A stretch of 49,984 nucleotides of DNA from a virus. Shown in pieces: positions 16,008 to 23,874 of the stretch. The notes under the pieces are model-generated. The model worked only from the letters and a program-made list of their open reading frames with translations, searched no databases and had not been told where the DNA came from. The DNA lies in IMG/VR virus record IMGVR_UViG_3300028610_000602, positions 1 through 49,984 of that record; one strand, 5' to 3'. The position numbers and the translations under genes were made by a program. Each line of letters begins with the position of its first letter. Within the stretch, counting starts at the first letter, position 1.

Positions 16008-16622
16008 ATGAGTAACCAACAGGCCATCGCGCTGCCGCCTGGGTTGCCGCTCCAGGAACCGCGACTCAGTGAAATTGCCCCGTACATCCGACCGGGCGAC
16101 GCCTTTTTGTTTGAGGGTGAGGGGGCTATGTCCGCCCGAATACAGCGTGATGGCCGCTGCCCGTACTCGCACGAGGGCATGGCGGACATTCACGAAGACC
16201 GCATCATCTTGCTCGAATCGCGCGAATATCGTGGCGTCCGGGCTGTCGACTTCGCGTTACAACTCAGCATTTATCCCGGTCATATCTCTTGGTTCCCGGT
16301 CGATCGGGAGCACTGGCCCGAAGCCGATGGCGTACGTGCTGCCGATGCAATGTGGGATATGACGGGCCTCGATTACGGTCGCTGGAATGTGATCCGCGTT
16401 GGGCTGTCTAGGATGCGTGGGTTACGATTGTTGTTCCCGACGATCACAGACGACAATGCCATATCGAAGTATCCGCCGTATTGCACCGATGCGGTTGATC
16501 GTGCGTGGAACCAACAAGGCATTGACCCGACCGACGGTCTGGCAAGCCACTCGACAGAACCGTGCGATCATTACCGTGGCGGGCTGTTCATACCTGGGGC
16601 GATGAGGATTCAGCCGGGATGA
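16008..16622 (+). CDS. YiiX/NlpC-P60-like permuted papain-fold peptidase
   Basis: 204 residues. RPGDAFLFEG, a His in PYSHEGMADIHEDRII, LESREYRGVRAVDF and a Cys in YCTDAVDRAW fit the circularly permuted NlpC/P60 (YiiX) family, whose members hydrolyse amide bonds in cell-wall peptides or lipids. No signal peptide. It is followed by two small membrane proteins with overlapping ends, which suggests a lysis- or envelope-related unit, but that is inference. Confidence 0.65.
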   Translation: MSNQQAIALPPGLPLQEPRLSEIAPYIRPGDAFLFEGEGAMSARIQRDGRCPYSHEGMADIHEDRIILLESREYRGVRAVDFALQLSIYPGHISWFPVDREHWPEADGVRAADAMWDMTGLDYGRWNVIRVGLSRMRGLRLLFPTITDDNAISKYPPYCTDAVDRAWNQQGIDPTDGLASHSTEPCDHYRGGLFIPGAMRIQPG

Positions 16623-16825
16623 AATTGAATCAAGATATAATCGACCACATGCTCATTATCGGCGCTTGCTTGGCTATGTTGTTTGTCGGCACATTGCTAG
16701 GCGAACATTTAGAAAGAGATGCTGAGCGTCGCACAAGAGAACGCATCACGCCATGCAATTGCTCAGCCGCTCACGAAGAAACGCCGAAGGGAGACTGCTG
16801 TGCTGAGTCGAAACCAATACACTAA
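16619..16825 (+). CDS. Small membrane protein
   Basis: 68 residues; the ATG overlaps the TGA of the peptidase gene. One N-terminal transmembrane helix (MLIIGACLAMLFVGTLLG), then a charged Cys-rich tail with CNC and DCC. The size and topology would fit a holin accessory or spanin-like protein, without sequence proof. Confidence 0.5.
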   Translation: MKLNQDIIDHMLIIGACLAMLFVGTLLGEHLERDAERRTRERITPCNCSAAHEETPKGDCCAESKPIH

Positions 16826-16913
16826 CCTAGTGATTTCAATCATCACCGCCAGTTTGTCGTTTAACATCTTAGCTGTGGTGCTGTACTTGTTGGGAGTCTA
16901 CTTCGATGAGTAA
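16800..16913 (+). CDS. 37-residue membrane protein
   Basis: GTG start at 16800 with GGGAG 6 bases upstream, overlapping the previous gene. One hydrophobic helix (VISIITASLSFNILAVVLYL) makes up most of it. It overlaps the next small ORF, and the tight packing supports that it is real. Confidence 0.45.
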   Translation: MLSRNQYTNLVISIITASLSFNILAVVLYLLGVYFDE

Positions 16914-17055
16914 GACACCTACGATTATGAAAGAATTGCTGGCAATGAGCCTCGAAGAACTTTCACGAGCCATAGTGGACGATGTCAGCGAGGCGGAGAG
17001 AAAACAGGTGTTTTTGCCAGAACACGACGACGTAGGAGGTAGCTGCGATGAATGA
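16906..17055 (+). CDS. 49-residue acidic hypothetical protein
   Basis: ATG at 16906 overlaps the previous gene's end and its TGA at 17053 overlaps the start of the protease gene. Helical, contains MKELLAMSLEELSRAIVDD. Its overlaps at both ends argue for translational coupling. Function unknown. Confidence 0.45.
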   Translation: MSKTPTIMKELLAMSLEELSRAIVDDVSEAERKQVFLPEHDDVGGSCDE

Positions 17056-19075
17056 AGTCATCAAACACGTGCCACACATTGAAGGCACCCGAGAATTAGG
17101 CACGAGCCGCTTGCGTGATGGCGATGGTTGCAACGACAACCCACGGATCGCGTTCCACATTCCACCGCTCGGCAACCAGCCGATTGAAATGGGCGATACC
17201 ATCTTGGTTCACCCTTCGTCGCTGGTGTCTCGCCTTATCACGACCGTTGGCATACTGCTGTGTTTGGTGGCGCCGTGTTGGGGCGCCTCGGCTCGCACGC
17301 CTAACTTCATCGTCTCGGCATCATCGCAAGAGTGGGCGCAAAGGGTCGCAGACACGGCCGAGACGTGCCGACGTGAATTAGCGATCGACTGGTTGGGGGC
17401 GGAACTGGCGCAGTGGTCGCAACCCTGCCCAATCTCAGTGACGGCTGGCAACATGGGCGCAGGTGGCATGACGCGTTTTGTATTTGATGGTGGCCGCGTT
17501 GGCAGGTGGAATATGCGGGTCCAAGGCAGCCCCCAACGAATTCTTGATAGCGTCATTCCCCACGAAGTGACGCACACAATTTTCGCCAGTCACTTCCGCG
17601 AACCATTGCCACGCTGGGCCGACGAAGGGGCTTGCACGACGGTTGAACACGCTAGCGAACGTACAAAGCATGACGCGGCGTTGATCCATTTCTTGCGGAC
17701 ACGTCGCGGGATTCCGCTCAGTCGCATGTACGCGATGACGGAGTATCCGCCGGATGTGATGCCCTTATACGCACAGGGATATTCAATTGCGGCGTTCCTG
17801 ATTGGGCAGGCTGAGACTGTGACAGAGGGGCGCCGTCATTTTGTGTCTTACCTTGAAGATGGCCTCGATGACGGGCAGTGGGTCGAAGCGACAGAGCGGC
17901 ATTATGGCGTTGATATCGCTGGCCTGCATGATGTGTGGGTTGCATCGTTACAGCCTGACGCCGCCGCTGACGTGGTTGCTGTGGCGTCAGTGGCCACCGA
18001 ACAGGGTGAGCAACCAGCGGGCATGACGACGCCGGATGGGGCATCGTACATCGTCTACGTCGCAGAGGGTGGCGGGATGCGATCCAAAGCAAGCGGCACA
18101 GCGATCGACCCCAACTACGTTATCACGAACGCACACGTCGTGCGTGATGCTCCCGGTGCGCCGATGACGGTCAGCCACCCGGCCACAGGCACGACGGCAA
18201 CAGGCCGGTGTATCTACCGATCAGAGGGACACGACCTGGCGATTATCAAGACTGACCAGCCGGTGCCGTGGGTGAGTGTAGCGGCGGAAGTGAGCGAGGG
18301 GGAGTCGGTTTCACTGGCTGGCTACCCGCATAGTTCGCTGCAACTTCGCTTTCAAGAGTCGCGATATACAGAACGCACTGACCGAGGAACCACGCTTGAA
18401 CTTCCCAACGGCCGACCGATGGCCTTGTTCAAAGTCCGATCCTTCAATGGTCAATCCGGCGGCGGGGTATTCAATCAATCTGGTGAATTGGTTGGCGTTC
18501 GCTGGGGAGACGATTACGGGATGATTGATTCAGAAGGGCGTCGCTGCACCGACGGCACGCACGGCGCTGCGCTTCGCGAAGTACACGCTGCCATTAAGTA
18601 CGTCAATCAAACGCAAAATTGCCAAATCGGCCAACCATGTTATACGCAACCAACTCGACGGGTTGCACAGCCAACAAGACCGCAACCGAAGCCAACTCGC
18701 ACGGCCGCATCGATCTACGTCACTAAAGTCGAATTCAACACGCTCATTCAGCAGATCACAACGCTGACGGCCAAGATTGACGCCATCAAAGGCGAGCAAG
18801 GGGACCGTGGGTTGCAGGGTGAACCGGGGGAAAAAGGCGCCACTGGTGAACCCGGCCAGCCTGGCCGCCCCGGTGATCCCGGCTCCGATGGCATCACGCC
18901 AGAAGTAGACGACATTGTCGGAGCCGTGGCGGCCGCTCTGCCCCCCATTGTGATCGAGATACATCACCAAGATGGCACTGTATCTCGCAGCGAACAGTCA
19001 TTTGTAGATGAGGATGGCCAAGTGGTCAGTCCTACGTTTAAGATGCGACTACCGTCGCAACAACCCCCTGAGTGA
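17048..19075 (+). CDS. Two-domain protease: gluzincin metallopeptidase, trypsin-like protease and collagen-like stalk
   Basis: 675 residues. A hydrophobic signal or anchor helix lies at about 59-79 (LVSRLITTVGILLCLVA), so an internal start at Met48 (17189) could give a normal signal peptide. Residues about 85-300 are a zinc metallopeptidase: HEVTH at 172-176 and third ligand E193 in RWADEG. Residues about 330-515 are a trypsin-like protease with H363 (TNAHVV), D396 (GHDLAII) and S470 (NGQSGGGV). Residues about 582-617 are Gly-X-Y collagen repeats. Both catalytic sets look intact. GGAGG is upstream of 17048. It probably acts outside the cytoplasm; substrate and role in the infection cycle are unknown. 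Confidence 0.85.
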   Translation: MNEVIKHVPHIEGTRELGTSRLRDGDGCNDNPRIAFHIPPLGNQPIEMGDTILVHPSSLVSRLITTVGILLCLVAPCWGASARTPNFIVSASSQEWAQRVADTAETCRRELAIDWLGAELAQWSQPCPISVTAGNMGAGGMTRFVFDGGRVGRWNMRVQGSPQRILDSVIPHEVTHTIFASHFREPLPRWADEGACTTVEHASERTKHDAALIHFLRTRRGIPLSRMYAMTEYPPDVMPLYAQGYSIAAFLIGQAETVTEGRRHFVSYLEDGLDDGQWVEATERHYGVDIAGLHDVWVASLQPDAAADVVAVASVATEQGEQPAGMTTPDGASYIVYVAEGGGMRSKASGTAIDPNYVITNAHVVRDAPGAPMTVSHPATGTTATGRCIYRSEGHDLAIIKTDQPVPWVSVAAEVSEGESVSLAGYPHSSLQLRFQESRYTERTDRGTTLELPNGRPMALFKVRSFNGQSGGGVFNQSGELVGVRWGDDYGMIDSEGRRCTDGTHGAALREVHAAIKYVNQTQNCQIGQPCYTQPTRRVAQPTRPQPKPTRTAASIYVTKVEFNTLIQQITTLTAKIDAIKGEQGDRGLQGEPGEKGATGEPGQPGRPGDPGSDGITPEVDDIVGAVAAALPPIVIEIHHQDGTVSRSEQSFVDEDGQVVSPTFKMRLPSQQPPE

Positions 19076-19087
19076 GAGAGAACGAAG

Positions 19088-19303
19088 ATGACACAAGCCG
19101 AAATGTTACACGAACAGTCGATGGTCGCTAGCGGAAAGATTGGCGATCTGATTCTGCAACATGCTGAGTCGTTCGCACGAATCCAAGACCTGAACTACGA
19201 GCGTGACAAAAACCTAGTCACGATGCAGCAGTCGATGGGCGTCCGCGAAGTGTCCGTCAAGAGCACGCCGGGCGGTCCAGTTTCACCGGGCGCCGGTGGA
19301 TAA
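19088..19303 (+). CDS. Hypothetical helical protein
   Basis: 71 residues; GAGAGAACGAAG precedes the ATG. Mostly one amphipathic helix followed by a Gly/Pro-rich tail. It ends on the start of the next gene. No family recognised. Confidence 0.45.
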   Translation: MTQAEMLHEQSMVASGKIGDLILQHAESFARIQDLNYERDKNLVTMQQSMGVREVSVKSTPGGPVSPGAGG

Positions 19304-19530
19304 TGGCCGACGAACCTACCACGGATGATGTCGCTGCACTCGAAACACTTTCGAGAATATCGACGTCGATACTTGTGCAAGCCGTTGGGGACGCCGCAGC
19401 AGCCGACTGGGCGTTTCACAACGGCGAGACAATTCCCACCCCAAAGATCGGCGGACTATTGGATACGATCGATGCCGAATTCGGAATTCGCGACACCGCC
19501 GGAGATTCCCGAGCCGAAGCTGACGCATGA
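19303..19530 (+). CDS. Hypothetical protein
   Basis: 75 acidic residues, ATG overlapping the TAA of the previous gene. No motif recognised. Its 3' end overlaps the following membrane protein gene by 59 bases in another frame. Confidence 0.4.
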   Translation: MADEPTTDDVAALETLSRISTSILVQAVGDAAAADWAFHNGETIPTPKIGGLLDTIDAEFGIRDTAGDSRAEADA

Positions 19531-19936
19531 TTCGGTCTGGCGCAAGGGGCTGGCGCTGGTTGGCCTGCGGAGCTTATCGCAATTGCAAGGCGCCAGAAAA
19601 ACCATAGGCATCCGCGACAAGATGGCCAGCATTCGTCTTGCTCAGTTGGCCAGCGGCGGTCAGACATCATCGGCATCAAACCCCGGGGCCGCTGTTGGTG
19701 ACGATATGGGTGACAGCTTACAAGCCGGCGACAACCAGAACTACACGTACAACTATCACGGCGCCGGTGTTGGCAAGATGGCGAGTACGGCCTTGATTGC
19801 TGCGGTGCTAGGTGCGTGTGCTGCTGGTCCGATTGCTGGTCTAATCGCAACGTGGTTTGCCGATGATGCGACGCCAGCCGCTGAGTTTGAAGACACAGAC
19901 ACGGACACCCTATACGATCTAGATTTTGTGGAGTAG
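19472..19936 (+). CDS. Hypothetical membrane-associated protein
   Basis: 154 residues from the ATG at 19472. A basic helical N-terminal half is followed by a hydrophobic helix near residues 108-132 (STALIAAVLGACAAGPIAGL) and an acidic C-terminus. The topology fits a holin-like or scaffold membrane protein, not proven. It follows two very small genes after the protease. Confidence 0.45.
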   Translation: MPNSEFATPPEIPEPKLTHDSVWRKGLALVGLRSLSQLQGARKTIGIRDKMASIRLAQLASGGQTSSASNPGAAVGDDMGDSLQAGDNQNYTYNYHGAGVGKMASTALIAAVLGACAAGPIAGLIATWFADDATPAAEFEDTDTDTLYDLDFVE

Positions 19937-19940
19937 CACG

Positions 19941-20162
19941 ATGAAACATTCCGAAGCGATCAAGGCTGCAATCTTAGAACAATACAGCCGCGTATGGGAT
20001 CGCGCCTTTCAGTTGCAAGATGCGGACGCCGATGATTGGCATGTACCGATCAGGCAGTCGCACGTCGCCGCTAAGTACGCCGTCGAGTTGTTGCGGGATT
20101 CGTTGCCGGAGTTGCTTGGCGAGACACAGACGCCCGATTTGGAAGTTACCGACGAACCCTAA
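19941..20162 (+). CDS. Hypothetical protein
   Basis: 73 residues from the ATG at 19941 (GGAG in GTGGAGTAG upstream). Helical, with an acidic C-terminus. No family recognised. Confidence 0.45.
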   Translation: MKHSEAIKAAILEQYSRVWDRAFQLQDADADDWHVPIRQSHVAAKYAVELLRDSLPELLGETQTPDLEVTDEP

Positions 20163-20172
20163 AGGAGAAACG

Positions 20173-20517
20173 ATGCAGACAAACGAATTAGATGGCAAGG
20201 CTGGCTCCATCTTCGCCCGCCACGACATAGACGACGACGGCAATCCAGCAGGCGGCATGACTCACGGCGTCGGATTTATGGTTAGCTGGCAAGATGGCCC
20301 GCTGGGCCGTGGTGATGTCCGCCTTCCGCCCAACGGTGCCTTCGTCGAAGACATCATCATGGTGGCGATCGATCGGATTGAATCTTACCAGTTGTCAGAA
20401 TCTGCCTGTGATGACAACGCAGAAGCAAACGGCAAGCTACTGGAAGCACTGGCGTGCCTAAACCGCCGCACGGCAGACCGCGAAGCCCGCAAAGTCGAAG
20501 GCACCCACGCGGTTTGA
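20173..20517 (+). CDS. Tad1-like cyclic-nucleotide sponge (anti-Thoeris candidate)
   Basis: 114 residues; AAAGGAGAAACG lies before the ATG. N-terminal SWQDGPLGRGDVR and PNGAFVEDIIMVAIDRIESYQ are followed by LLEALACLNRRTADREARK and VEGTH. This pattern is that of phage Tad1-type proteins, which sequester the gcADPR signal of Thoeris defence. Tyr72, Asn82, Arg99 and Arg103 keep the spacing I recall for the ligand-binding aromatic, Asn and two Arg residues of Tad1. Recognition is from memory of the family. If correct, it acts as a cytoplasmic hexameric sponge. It lies in an accessory block typical for anti-defence genes. Confidence 0.6.
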   Translation: MQTNELDGKAGSIFARHDIDDDGNPAGGMTHGVGFMVSWQDGPLGRGDVRLPPNGAFVEDIIMVAIDRIESYQLSESACDDNAEANGKLLEALACLNRRTADREARKVEGTHAV

Positions 20518-20556
20518 TATCAGCAAGCCACGAACCCTAACCCACGGAGACAATCA

Positions 20557-20856
20557 ATGAGATTTTCAACCATTCTGATTGCCGGCATCACCACGCTGTT
20601 GCTGCTGGCCTCGACAGCGGCCTACGCCCAGCCATCGTGCCAGAACTGCCAGGCACCCATTCCCGGAGTGGCAGCCCCCCAGAGCCCCCGGGCGGCTGCT
20701 GGCGCTGCTGCCTACTGGCGAGGCCCGTTGGGCCGTGTTTGGGCCCCACAGCCCGTGACGCTGCCACAGGTTCCGTATTGGGGGCTTCCCGGCCGACCGG
20801 TGCGGAATACTTGGCGAGCATTATTCGGCCCATACCCTCAGCCGTCGCCCCGGTAG
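20557..20856 (+). CDS. Small secreted protein with signal peptide
   Basis: 99 residues; CACGGAGACAATCA precedes the ATG. Signal peptide at residues 1-24 (STILIAGITTLLLLASTAAYA). The mature part is Pro/Gly/Trp-rich and basic with a CQNC motif. It is the last gene before a strong terminator. Function unknown; it could be a periplasmic or surface moron product. Confidence 0.6.
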   Translation: MRFSTILIAGITTLLLLASTAAYAQPSCQNCQAPIPGVAAPQSPRAAAGAAAYWRGPLGRVWAPQPVTLPQVPYWGLPGRPVRNTWRALFGPYPQPSPR

Positions 20857-20909
20857 GCAAGGGCGGGGTCGGCTACTCCCCCGCGAAGTCGCGCCTTGTC
20901 TGCCACTTG

Positions 20910-20942
20910 CGCCCGTCGGTCTCCAGGCCGGCGGGCGTTTTT
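20910..20942 (+). terminator. Rho-independent terminator of the early block
   Basis: CGCCCGTCGG and CCGGCGGGCG pair over 10 positions (one G-U) around an 8-base loop and are followed by TTTTT. It closes the 8.2-20.9 kb operon before the oppositely oriented cluster. Confidence 0.9.
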
Positions 20943-21045
20943 CTATGCGGTCAGCCGTGGTCGGCAACCGGATCGTGATGCGATCTTCAATCGTGGCTGT
21001 CTGCGGGCCATCGAGCGGCTTTCGTCCCACGGCACTCCGGCGTAC

Positions 21046-21318
21046 CTATCCCACAATTCGCAGAGTTGGGCCACGAGCCACCCCCTTCCGTGCAATCGCC
21101 CGCTCGGCCGCACGGCGTGTCCGGTACTTGCGGTGCGTCTCGATCATTCGCCAGCAACCGCCGCGACAGGCCAGTGCGTAGTACCACACCTGGCCACCGT
21201 CAAACTTCCCAGTCCGCCGGACCAGGCGGAACTTGCGACACCGTGATTCGTACGTCATCGTGTCGGCTGTGTAATTCTCCCCCCTTCGTCCGCGCTTCCA
21301 TTCGATTGCCACTTTCAT
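21046..21318 (-). CDS. Hypothetical basic protein
   Basis: 90 residues. Strong GGAGG 9 bases before the ATG on the minus strand. Very Arg-rich (RGCWRM, THRKYRTRRAAERAIARKG), suggesting nucleic-acid binding. A TATAAT box and two palindromes lie just upstream, so it seems to have its own regulated promoter. No family recognised. Confidence 0.55.
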   Translation of the reverse strand: MKVAIEWKRGRRGENYTADTMTYESRCRKFRLVRRTGKFDGGQVWYYALACRGGCWRMIETHRKYRTRRAAERAIARKGVARGPTLRIVG

Positions 21319-21336
21319 TTTCGTAACCCTCCGTTA

Positions 21337-21402
21337 ACTAATGACACCCCGTGTTCATTAGTAATTATACAGAGGGTACTTAACACGCCTTGGTCCGACC
21401 AA
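21337..21402 (-). promoter_or_regulatory. Leftward promoter with two palindromic operators
   Basis: On the minus strand TATAAT spans 21369-21364. Between it and the gene is ACTAATGA..TCATTAGT (21337-21362), with inner CAC/GTG also able to pair. Upstream is TTGGTC-C-GACCAA (21390-21402). The arrangement resembles repressor sites overlapping a promoter. No good -35 is visible, suggesting activator dependence or an atypical promoter. Confidence 0.5.
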
Positions 21403-21504
21403 CGCGATTACACTTACGACAAATCACGCGTGCTAAGTCGTTACACATGGACTGTCACATCATACCAAGTGTCTAGTTGGTGATTGATGACGTGGCTATT
21501 GGAC

Positions 21505-21774
21505 TTACAACACAAAATGTGCGGCAGACTGCCCGCTTGAATCCCGAAACAGAATCTCTTGCTCCCGCGTGTCTGCTTCGACGCGGTGAGCCTTCCGCAA
21601 GACGTTTTGCACGAGCGGCTCTTCGACGTCGGTCACCGGGATATGAACGTTGAGCGGTCGCGTGGAGCCGTAACGGTTCGATCGCTTCACGGCCTGATAG
21701 TACGACTCGAACGAATCCTCTAAGCCGCTGAATATCTGCCGTGTGGCGACTTGTAGGTTCGCGAAACAACTTCT
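21505..21774 (-). pseudogene. Remnant of an SNF2-type helicase (C-terminal motifs V-VI)
   Basis: Open frame without a start codon, in the same frame as and immediately after the stop of the gene at 21775-22224. It contains SFESYYQAVKRSNRYG and RPLNVHIPVTDVEEP, which match the end of the helicase C domain of phage SNF2-like helicases, including the motif VI QAxxR..R.G pattern. The helicase N-terminal domain and Walker A motif are absent. It is interpreted as debris of a deleted or replaced gene. Confidence 0.6.
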
Positions 21775-22224
21775 TTAGCTGCCCTCGTCTACGTCTTCCA
21801 GTTCTTGAAGCAATGAATGGGCAAAACTCTCAATTCCTTTTAGGACGCTTGCTTTCGAGCGATCAATTTCGGAGGATTCATCAAGCGAAGTCCATAGCTC
21901 CTGGGTAAGAATCCTTTTTGCTTGTAGCAACTTATTGAATGTGTCAATCACATCCCCCTCTGGAGGCACTACCCGAACGACCTCTAGGCCTGTTTTCTGG
22001 GCATCGTCGATAGCGGTCTGAATCGCCTCCGACAATGCATGAGCTTCCCGATCAAATCCCAGGTAAAACGTTTTTGCCCTCACAAACGGAGTTGCGTCAT
22101 CGCATCCTGCCTCGAAAAGGGCATTCATTACGTCGTCCGTCAACTCGTCAACACCCGACAAAACGAGAGTGAAAGAGTAACACTTCACGTCGTTGTTCAG
22201 CGCGGAACTATTCTGGATGTTCAT
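21775..22224 (-). CDS. Hypothetical regulator-like protein (HTH lost or absent)
   Basis: 149 residues. SFTLVLSGVDELTDDVMNAL, FYLGFDREAHALSEAIQTAI and EVVRVVPPEG match the N-terminal domain of a family of small regulators that normally continues into an HTH (VTxSEIARRLGR type). Here a helical acidic segment follows instead. The start overlaps the previous gene's stop (ATGA). Confidence 0.55.
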   Translation of the reverse strand: MNIQNSSALNNDVKCYSFTLVLSGVDELTDDVMNALFEAGCDDATPFVRAKTFYLGFDREAHALSEAIQTAIDDAQKTGLEVVRVVPPEGDVIDTFNKLLQAKRILTQELWTSLDESSEIDRSKASVLKGIESFAHSLLQELEDVDEGS

Positions 22225-22502
22225 GGTAAGCCGTCCTGTTTGCTGTCGTCTGGTTCATAGACGTCGCGTAGTTGGTCTTCCAGTCTAACGATGCGTTCGT
22301 GATACGTGTCGCACTTGTGATACATATGGTCGCGGTCATTCTTGCACGCTGCGTATATTCTCCGCAACCGGCGGATTTCAGCGACGGCTTCTTCGACAAA
22401 TTCTCCAAGCCACTTTGCGTCTACGCCTCGTCGACCGTCAAACATTTCTTCCCAGAGCCGGTTAATCTCATCAAAACGTTCGTCGCTCATTGGCTTAGTC
22501 AT
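22221..22502 (-). CDS. Hypothetical helical protein
   Basis: 93 residues. GGAGG lies 8 bases before the ATG at 22502. A predicted coiled-coil C-terminus is rich in charged residues (YHERIVRLEDQLRDVYE). Second gene in a chain of overlapping minus-strand genes. Confidence 0.55.
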   Translation of the reverse strand: MTKPMSDERFDEINRLWEEMFDGRRGVDAKWLGEFVEEAVAEIRRLRRIYAACKNDRDHMYHKCDTYHERIVRLEDQLRDVYEPDDSKQDGLP

Positions 22503-22816
22503 GGCTTGTCCTCCATTAGTTTCTCCGCCGCCGCGATTGGGCAGTCGGGGGCGTGGGTGATTCCGCGTTCGTTGAATTTCCACGGCCCATTACAGACAAC
22601 ACAAACATCCTCTGGATCGAACGTGAAATTAGAACGCCTGTGATGCGTCTTGGGGATGCGATTCCACACCGCCCGCAGCGTGGCGTTCTCGGCCAGCAGC
22701 CGGCGGATTTCTGCGATGTATTTCAGGCAGTCGCCATAGACGTCGTCCCCGTTGGTCAATGCAGCCGCGACATCGTAACCGTCGGCTAAGTCTTTTTCAC
22801 TCATGCCTTCACACAT
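22499..22816 (-). CDS. Hypothetical zinc-binding-like protein
   Basis: 105 residues; GGAAGG before the ATG. N-terminal helices, then CVVCNGPWKF and HAPDCP, a possible zinc site near residues 71-92. It overlaps the next gene by four bases. Confidence 0.55.
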   Translation of the reverse strand: MCEGMSEKDLADGYDVAAALTNGDDVYGDCLKYIAEIRRLLAENATLRAVWNRIPKTHHRRSNFTFDPEDVCVVCNGPWKFNERGITHAPDCPIAAAEKLMEDKP

Positions 22817-22843
22817 GATTACCCTTCCGTTGGTTCAGTTGCT

Positions 22844-23242
22844 CTAACGTTCGATATACTCGCACGACACAAAGATTTCGTCGCCGTCGCGGAGGCCCTT
22901 TATGTGTCCCCACTCTATAAGCGCGTGGCTACATCGTGGAATGTGTCCCCACTCATCCTTAACGTAGCAGGAGAATGGCGCGTAACCCCAGCGCACCGGC
23001 CGCCAATGAAAGACGAACGGTACACGATCCTTAGCGTCGCTGAAATGGATCGTGAACCACGCCCTGGCGATTCGCTTACCTTCAAGTTCCGGGAAATAAT
23101 CGGCGACTGACTCCCCGCACAGACCCCTGCCGAAGCGACCACCGGAAACTTGCACTAGATCGTCGTGTTGTATCGCGGCAACTTCAATACGTTGACGCAT
23201 CACCGGAAATGTGATGGGTTGCCGCGTTTTGGTCGCTGCCAT
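22844..23242 (-). CDS. Hypothetical beta-rich protein
   Basis: 132 residues. The leader GGGAGACGAAACG before the ATG is the same stereotyped leader used by plus-strand genes. Contains HFSDAKDRVPFVFHWRPVRW and DGDEIFVSCEY, suggestive of an ASCH/PUA-like small beta barrel, but this is not certain. Confidence 0.5.
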   Translation of the reverse strand: MAATKTRQPITFPVMRQRIEVAAIQHDDLVQVSGGRFGRGLCGESVADYFPELEGKRIARAWFTIHFSDAKDRVPFVFHWRPVRWGYAPFSCYVKDEWGHIPRCSHALIEWGHIKGLRDGDEIFVSCEYIER

Positions 23243-23272
23243 CGTTTCGTCTCCCTTTTTGGTTGGTTATTG

Positions 23273-23812
23273 TCATTTAACGTGCGACCACGTCCGGCCG
23301 TGTGCGATGTTCCACACGGTGGTTGTTCCTACGCCATACAGTCTGGCAATCTCGGCTATAGCAACCTTCACGCGAATCAGGTCTCTTATCACACGAACTT
23401 CTGACTCGGTTAGCTTAGCTAGGCCGTTGGACTCGCCGACCGCTACGGTTCCGTGGGTCTCCCTATCCTGCAAGTTTTCGGCGCGCGAACCCCATCTTAA
23501 ATTCTCTACTCGGTTGTCGATCCTGTTGCCGTTGAGGTGCCGGCATTCCATTCCGTCGGGTCGGGGTCCGACCCACGTCAGCAACACTAGCGCATGGACC
23601 GTCTTTTTCGCCGGCACGCCACTGACGCAAGGGGAGACCTGCCTGTAGCCATCGTTGTTGGTGCTGCCCAATAGACGCCGCCACTTGCCGAGGCCGGCAC
23701 CTGGGCCGGTAACCCGGCAACTGATAAGCTGACCATCGCGACTAACCGCGTAGCCGTCGTGTTCCGGTATCTTCCGGTATTCGACGCCATCGAATAGAAT
23801 CGTGGCAGCCAT
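23273..23812 (-). CDS. HNH homing endonuclease (NUMOD4-HNH-HTH)
   Basis: 179 residues. NUMOD4-like start (GVEYRKIPEHDGYAVSRDG), HNH core with H73 in VHALVLLTW and CRHLNGNRIDNRVENLRW at 90-107, and a C-terminal HTH (AIAEIARLYGVGTTTVWNI). Free-standing homing nucleases of this type cut specific phage sequences and spread with flanking DNA. It stands at the outer edge of the minus-strand cluster, next to a hairpin, and could have brought the cluster in or damaged the helicase nearby (inference). Confidence 0.88.
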   Translation of the reverse strand: MAATILFDGVEYRKIPEHDGYAVSRDGQLISCRVTGPGAGLGKWRRLLGSTNNDGYRQVSPCVSGVPAKKTVHALVLLTWVGPRPDGMECRHLNGNRIDNRVENLRWGSRAENLQDRETHGTVAVGESNGLAKLTESEVRVIRDLIRVKVAIAEIARLYGVGTTTVWNIAHGRTWSHVK

Positions 23813-23846
23813 CGTGACCTCTAGTCCAGGTTGTGATGTGTTAGAG

Positions 23847-23874
23847 AAGGCCTCGGCAACACGAGGCCTTTTCG
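23847..23874 (+). terminator. Hairpin terminator between divergent units
   Basis: AAGGCCTCG and CGAGGCCTT form a perfect 9-bp stem with loop GCAACA; TT of the arm plus TT give a short U-tract on the plus strand. It lies upstream of both neighbouring genes and would stop rightward antisense transcription, or structure the leftward leader. Confidence 0.55.
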
